A DNA stretch of 17,424 nucleotides from Dehalococcoidia bacterium UBA6495 (GTDB lineage Bacteria; Chloroflexota; Dehalococcoidia; Lucifugimonadales; UBA826): assembly GCA_002435305.1 (NCBI GenBank), contig DJMH01000041.1:4956-22379 (forward strand). Reading direction: 5' to 3'. Below, one piece after another: positions 15,704-17,424 of the stretch; the stretch's first letter is position 1, and each line of letters begins with the position of its first letter. Below the pieces are notes generated by a model. It ran no database searches. It was not told the DNA's origin and saw nothing but the letters and a program-made list of their open reading frames with translations. Made by a program: the position numbers and the translations under genes.

Positions 15704-16619
15704 GGCCGACGCGGCCAGATTCTGAAAGGAGCTCGTTGATTCCGGATCTAAATGTAATCTCTGAGTCATCCTCAGGCTCGTAACCCAATACTTTCCTCGC
15801 GCTAGTAAGGGACCAAAAAGCTCGAGTGTTGTTGCTTATCCCATAAACCACCTGCCAGGGAACTCCATATTCGTTCTCTATATCGGGGGCTTCCATAGCC
15901 TTATGAAAGAGTTGTGTGATGTCTCGAGGACTTATATAAGCACCTAGGTCTCTTTTGTAAGCGGCTGGTTTTCCTCTGTACATTTCTGTCTCTATATCCC
16001 GAGGCGCACCGATTCTCACCATCACGATACCCATTTTTCTGCTGGTGTTTAAATTTCCGGCAAGGAGGTTTCCCGTTGCAGCGCTACCGGATGCTCCATC
16101 ACCTCCTTCTCCCATACCGCCGCTAGCAAACAAGAACCCCATATGTTCATAGGTCGCTTTTGCCCATCCGTAGAAATTGTCTGAAAGTGGTAAATCGTAT
16201 GGCCTGACTATATCCAGCCCACCATTGTGTATTAAAGCGTGTTCATACCAGTCAGCTGCATGATTTGAACTGGCCATTACAACCCTTTGAATACCAGCAT
16301 CATACGATGATCTAAAGACGTTATATGCCATTTCTACGTTTTGTTTTTCACTATTGAAATGATCTAGGGGATCCCCTGATCTTCTTTTGTATGCAAGGTG
16401 TATAACCGCATCTACCCCTTCAAAAAGATGAGAGTATTTGTCTCTATCGGGATCAATCAGATCTACGTTATTTACTTCTTCCACTGGTTCTCCGCGCCTG
16501 TTCACCTTCCTAGTGTCTACCAGAACAGTTTCATACTGCTCTTTCATGAAAGCCAGCATTTGGTCTGCAACATACCCTGTGGCACCGGTTATTAAGACTT
16601 TTTCTATTTTTTGCGACAT
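15690..16619 (-). CDS. NAD-dependent epimerase/dehydratase (extended SDR)
   Basis: 309 residues from the ATG at 16619. The frame opens further upstream at 16682, but the ribosome site GGAG lies eight bases before 16619 and the text MSQKIEKVLITGATGYVADQML begins in the way of the family, so the longer form is rejected. NAD-binding: G12-x2-G15-x2-A18, with D35 (LVDTR) for the ribose. The active-site pair Y150-x3-K154 (FYGWAKATYE) and S117-S118 (MASSNH) are present. An unusual Gly/Ser-rich segment (about 167-183) follows the active site. The family changes sugar or nucleotide-sugar stereochemistry or oxidises/reduces hydroxyls; the substrate is not clear. Its 3' end overlaps the 2-hydroxyacid dehydrogenase gene by 14 bp, both ends coding. 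The 5' end faces the tRNA fragment. Confidence 0.88.
   Translation of the reverse strand: MSQKIEKVLITGATGYVADQMLAFMKEQYETVLVDTRKVNRRGEPVEEVNNVDLIDPDRDKYSHLFEGVDAVIHLAYKRRSGDPLDHFNSEKQNVEMAYNVFRSSYDAGIQRVVMASSNHAADWYEHALIHNGGLDIVRPYDLPLSDNFYGWAKATYEHMGFLFASGGMGEGGDGASGSAATGNLLAGNLNTSRKMGIVMVRIGAPRDIETEMYRGKPAAYKRDLGAYISPRDITQLFHKAMEAPDIENEYGVPWQVVYGISNNTRAFWSLTSARKVLGYEPEDDSEITFRSGINELLSESGRVGPIDV
16071..16121 (-). other. Gly/Ser-rich segment within the epimerase gene
   Basis: About 17 residues (about 167-183 of the epimerase), mostly G, S and A with two acidic residues. The flanks read as normal family sequence, so this is probably a flexible loop insertion after the Y-x3-K helix. Confidence 0.6.
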
Positions 16620-16665
16620 GTTAGGAACTCCAAAGAGAAAATTAAGTGGGCTAAATTCTATGAGT

Positions 16666-16686
16666 ACATTCTGTAGTAACACGAAG
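16666..16686 (+). repeat. Copy 1 of a 21-bp imperfect direct repeat
   Basis: Contains the core TTCTGTAGTAACAC. Copy 2 at 17088-17108 matches in 18 of 21 bases, on the same strand. The two copies flank the tRNA fragment and the noncoding DNA after it. Confidence 0.5.
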
Positions 16687-16733
16687 TTCTTATCAATATC
16701 GAATCTAGTAAACCCAAGTCAGGTTCTGTTTGA

Positions 16734-16739
16734 TACAAT
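16734..16739 (+). promoter_or_regulatory. Candidate -10 box for the tRNA-Arg locus
   Basis: TACAAT, 23 bases before the first tRNA base (G at 16762). No clear -35 is seen. Its place suggests the tRNA fragment keeps its own promoter. Confidence 0.35.
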
Positions 16740-16761
16740 TTTGCACCGGGAATTCATTTAT

Positions 16762-16800
16762 GCCCCTATAGCTCAGGAGGATAGAGCACCGGTTTCCTAA
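16762..16800 (+). pseudogene. 5' half of tRNA-Arg(CCT), interrupted after the anticodon loop
   Basis: The sequence shows acceptor 5' strand GCCCCTA (1-7), TA, D-arm GCTC-AGGAGGATA-GAGC, A26, anticodon-stem 5' strand CCGGT and the seven-base loop TTCCTAA, with anticodon CCT at 16796-16798 (reads AGG). The next bases should be ACCGG but are GCCCA, and no variable loop, T-arm or TAGGGGC acceptor strand follows in this window. The match therefore ends exactly at the loop end. A -10 box lies upstream, so this looks like the original locus cut in the middle rather than random similarity. Explanations are an integrated element, an intron, or a decayed attachment-site remnant. An intact copy would be expected elsewhere in the genome or beyond the window. 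No product is expected from this part alone. Confidence 0.75.
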
Positions 16801-17023
16801 GCCCATTACTTAGTGGTTCTTATATGCCGTTCGGTGCCTTCTAGATACGAATTTTCTATGAGAATGTAGATTTCTTATCCTTACGTACCCTGCATTCTAT
16901 ATTTTTCAACGCCAAAACCAACGCCAGTTTACTGATATCAATACCCTAGAATTCCCGTTTCTCAATAACGTTATAAATGTAGGTGTTACTGGCCGATTTA
17001 CCCCACCCAACAAAAGAGGAGGG

Positions 17024-17035
17024 TATTTGCAAATA
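17024..17035. promoter_or_regulatory. Perfect 12-bp palindrome, candidate operator
   Basis: TATTTGCAAATA is its own reverse complement. It lies in noncoding DNA about 260 bp before the lipoprotein gene. A/T-rich palindromes can arise by chance; binding is unproven. Confidence 0.3.
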
Positions 17036-17080
17036 TATAGGGGTACGAAATGGATCAAACAGTGATGGGTAAATTTCTTT

Positions 17081-17105
17081 TATTAACACATTCTGTATTA
17101 ACACA
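17081..17105 (+). repeat. 10-bp direct repeat with 15-base period
   Basis: TATTAACACA at 17081-17090 and again at 17096-17105. A related form, TTCTGCATTAATACC, lies at about 17176-17190. The second unit overlaps copy 2 of the longer repeat at 17088-17108. Confidence 0.5.
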
Positions 17106-17108
17106 GAG
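17088..17108 (+). repeat. Copy 2 of the 21-bp imperfect direct repeat
   Basis: Contains TTCTGTATTAACAC; matches the copy at 16666-16686 in 18 of 21 bases, differing at positions 11, 18 and 19. Confidence 0.5.
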
Positions 17109-17110
17109 GG

Positions 17111-17133
17111 GTTATCAAATTTGCGGTGATAAC
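17111..17133. repeat. 7-bp inverted repeat in noncoding DNA
   Basis: GTTATCA (17111-17117) and TGATAAC (17127-17133) with a 9-base spacer, followed by TTTT on the + strand. It could be an operator or a weak hairpin; G+C in the stem is too low for a confident terminator. Confidence 0.35.
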
Positions 17134-17212
17134 TTTTGATGACTGCATACCATTTTTAATGCGGCTCAGTTGCTGTTCTGCATTAATACCGTCTAGGTGT
17201 CAATAGTTATTT

Positions 17213-17242
17213 TTGACCCAATTAACCACCTATTGGTATGGT
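17213..17242 (+). promoter_or_regulatory. Candidate promoter of the lipoprotein gene
   Basis: TTGACC (17213-17218, five of six to the -35 consensus), an 18-base spacer and TATGGT (17237-17242, four of six to the -10). The ATG is about 50 bases downstream. Confidence 0.4.
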
Positions 17243-17292
17243 AAGAAAGGAATTATTAAAAATTAGTAGATTTAAGACGTGAGAGTGTAATC

Positions 17293-17424
17293 ATGAGAGG
17301 GAGCCGTTATTTTTTCCTGATAGCTTTGTTGTCAATATCCCTTTGGATAGTAGGTTGTAGCTCCGAATCCGTAGAGCCTCAAGTTGTAGCTGCTATACCA
17401 CCGACTGCAACGCCAGTACCGCCA
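17293..17424 (+). CDS. Lipoprotein, N-terminal fragment (runs off the window)
   Basis: The 44 visible residues begin MRGSRYFFLIALLSISLW and then show a lipobox IVGC with C22, followed by SSESVEPQVVAAIPPTATPVPP. This is a lipoprotein signal: short basic start, hydrophobic core, lipobox, then lipid-anchored Cys, so the product should be exported and held on the outside of the membrane. The Pro/Thr/Ala linker after the Cys is common in Chloroflexota surface lipoproteins, where a binding or enzyme domain follows; here the domain is outside the window, so function is unknown. The start is the ATG at 17293, with GAGAG about seven bases upstream as a weak ribosome site and a promoter candidate at 17213-17242. 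Confidence 0.75.
   Translation, partial: MRGSRYFFLIALLSISLWIVGCSSESVEPQVVAAIPPTATPVPP

Larger units (their letters stand above)
16801..17292. other. Noncoding stretch of about 490 bp with repeats and palindromes
   Basis: I see no convincing gene on either strand. It holds a 5-bp stem with 7-base loop (16797-16813, overlapping the tRNA end), the second copy of a 21-bp repeat, a perfect 12-bp palindrome, a 7+7 inverted repeat and a promoter-like sequence before the lipoprotein gene. No group I intron core or tRNA 3' half was found. Confidence 0.6.

Noticed and set aside
16620..16682. Longer N-terminus of the epimerase from the start at 16682.
   Set aside because: The extra 21 residues do not resemble the family and the GGAG ribosome site marks ATG 16619.
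17036..17044. TATAGGGGT, complementary to the tRNA 5' end GCCCCTATA, as a possible 3' acceptor strand of an intron-split tRNA.
   Set aside because: The bases before it do not form a T-arm: TTTGCAA in the loop position lacks the C56 and A58 pattern and the stem does not pair. No anticodon-stem 3' strand precedes it. Complementarity of eight or nine bases can occur by chance.
16801..17050. Group I intron inserted in the tRNA-Arg(CCU) anticodon loop.
   Set aside because: No guide sequence complementary to GGTTTCCT and no recognisable P7 core motifs were found by eye, and no 3' exon follows. Not excluded for a longer intron ending outside the window.
1..17424. CRISPR array, insertion sequence, rRNA or prophage genes.
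   Set aside because: No regular repeat-spacer pattern, transposase, rRNA or phage protein was seen anywhere in the window.

Overview
This window reads as bacterial chromosome, leaning A+T-rich and densely packed, most likely from a Chloroflexota bacterium of the SAR202 / Dehalococcoidia-like type. That placement is an inference. It rests on a replication/repair block (dnaX end, ybaB, recR, recO) followed by a run of oxidative and hydrolytic enzymes of the kinds SAR202-like genomes are known to carry in many copies: a family III CoA-transferase, an SDR dehydrogenase, a luciferase-like flavin/F420 oxidoreductase, two amidohydrolase-2 proteins and an Abhydrolase_10 protein. A lipoprotein with a Pro/Thr/Ala-rich linker fits the same group. 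A database search of RecR or DnaX would settle it.

Layout. (1) 1-2159, + strand: a housekeeping operon with the C-terminal end of dnaX, ybaB, recR and recO, with a 1-bp overlap or very short gaps. (2) 2381-2992: an unrecognised two-repeat small-barrel-like protein, ending before a strong hairpin shared with the convergent PHP-domain gene. (3) 3142-5242: a divergent pair (PHP phosphoesterase on -, TIM-barrel amidohydrolase on +) whose 157-bp intergenic region carries an 11-bp perfect inverted repeat, one arm near each gene. (4) 5277-7176, - strand: an AlkA-like DNA glycosylase followed closely by an MFS transporter, divergent from (5) a NiCoT/HupE-type Ni/Co transporter at 7232-7996 that starts with TTG; a 7+7 bp palindrome sits in the 55-bp gap. 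(6) 8025-15703: a patchwork of catabolic genes in alternating orientation (SDR then CoA-transferase on -, Abhydrolase_10 on +, LLM oxidoreductase on -, small DABB-like protein on +, amidohydrolase on -, 2-hydroxyacid dehydrogenase on +). (7) 15690-16619, - strand: an NAD-dependent epimerase/dehydratase overlapping its convergent neighbour by 14 bp. (8) 16762-16800: a clean 5' half of tRNA-Arg(CCT) that stops exactly at the end of the anticodon loop, then about 490 bp of noncoding DNA with repeated motifs and palindromes, then the start of a lipoprotein gene that runs off the window.

How the genes may work together. The catabolic set can cover ring or lactone hydrolysis (amidohydrolases, Abhydrolase_10), alcohol/keto and 2-hydroxyacid redox steps (SDR, D-2-hydroxyacid dehydrogenase, epimerase), flavin-dependent oxidation (LLM protein) and CoA activation (CaiB-type transferase), with an MFS permease for uptake or export. 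No single substrate can be named from sequence alone. Because the strands alternate, these genes look like several small, separately controlled units rather than one pathway operon.

The most unusual item is the interrupted tRNA-Arg(CCT) at 16762-16800. It keeps a plausible -10 box upstream but has no recognisable 3' half in the rest of the window. An insertion in the anticodon loop (integrated element or intron), a decayed attachment remnant or an assembly join could each explain it.
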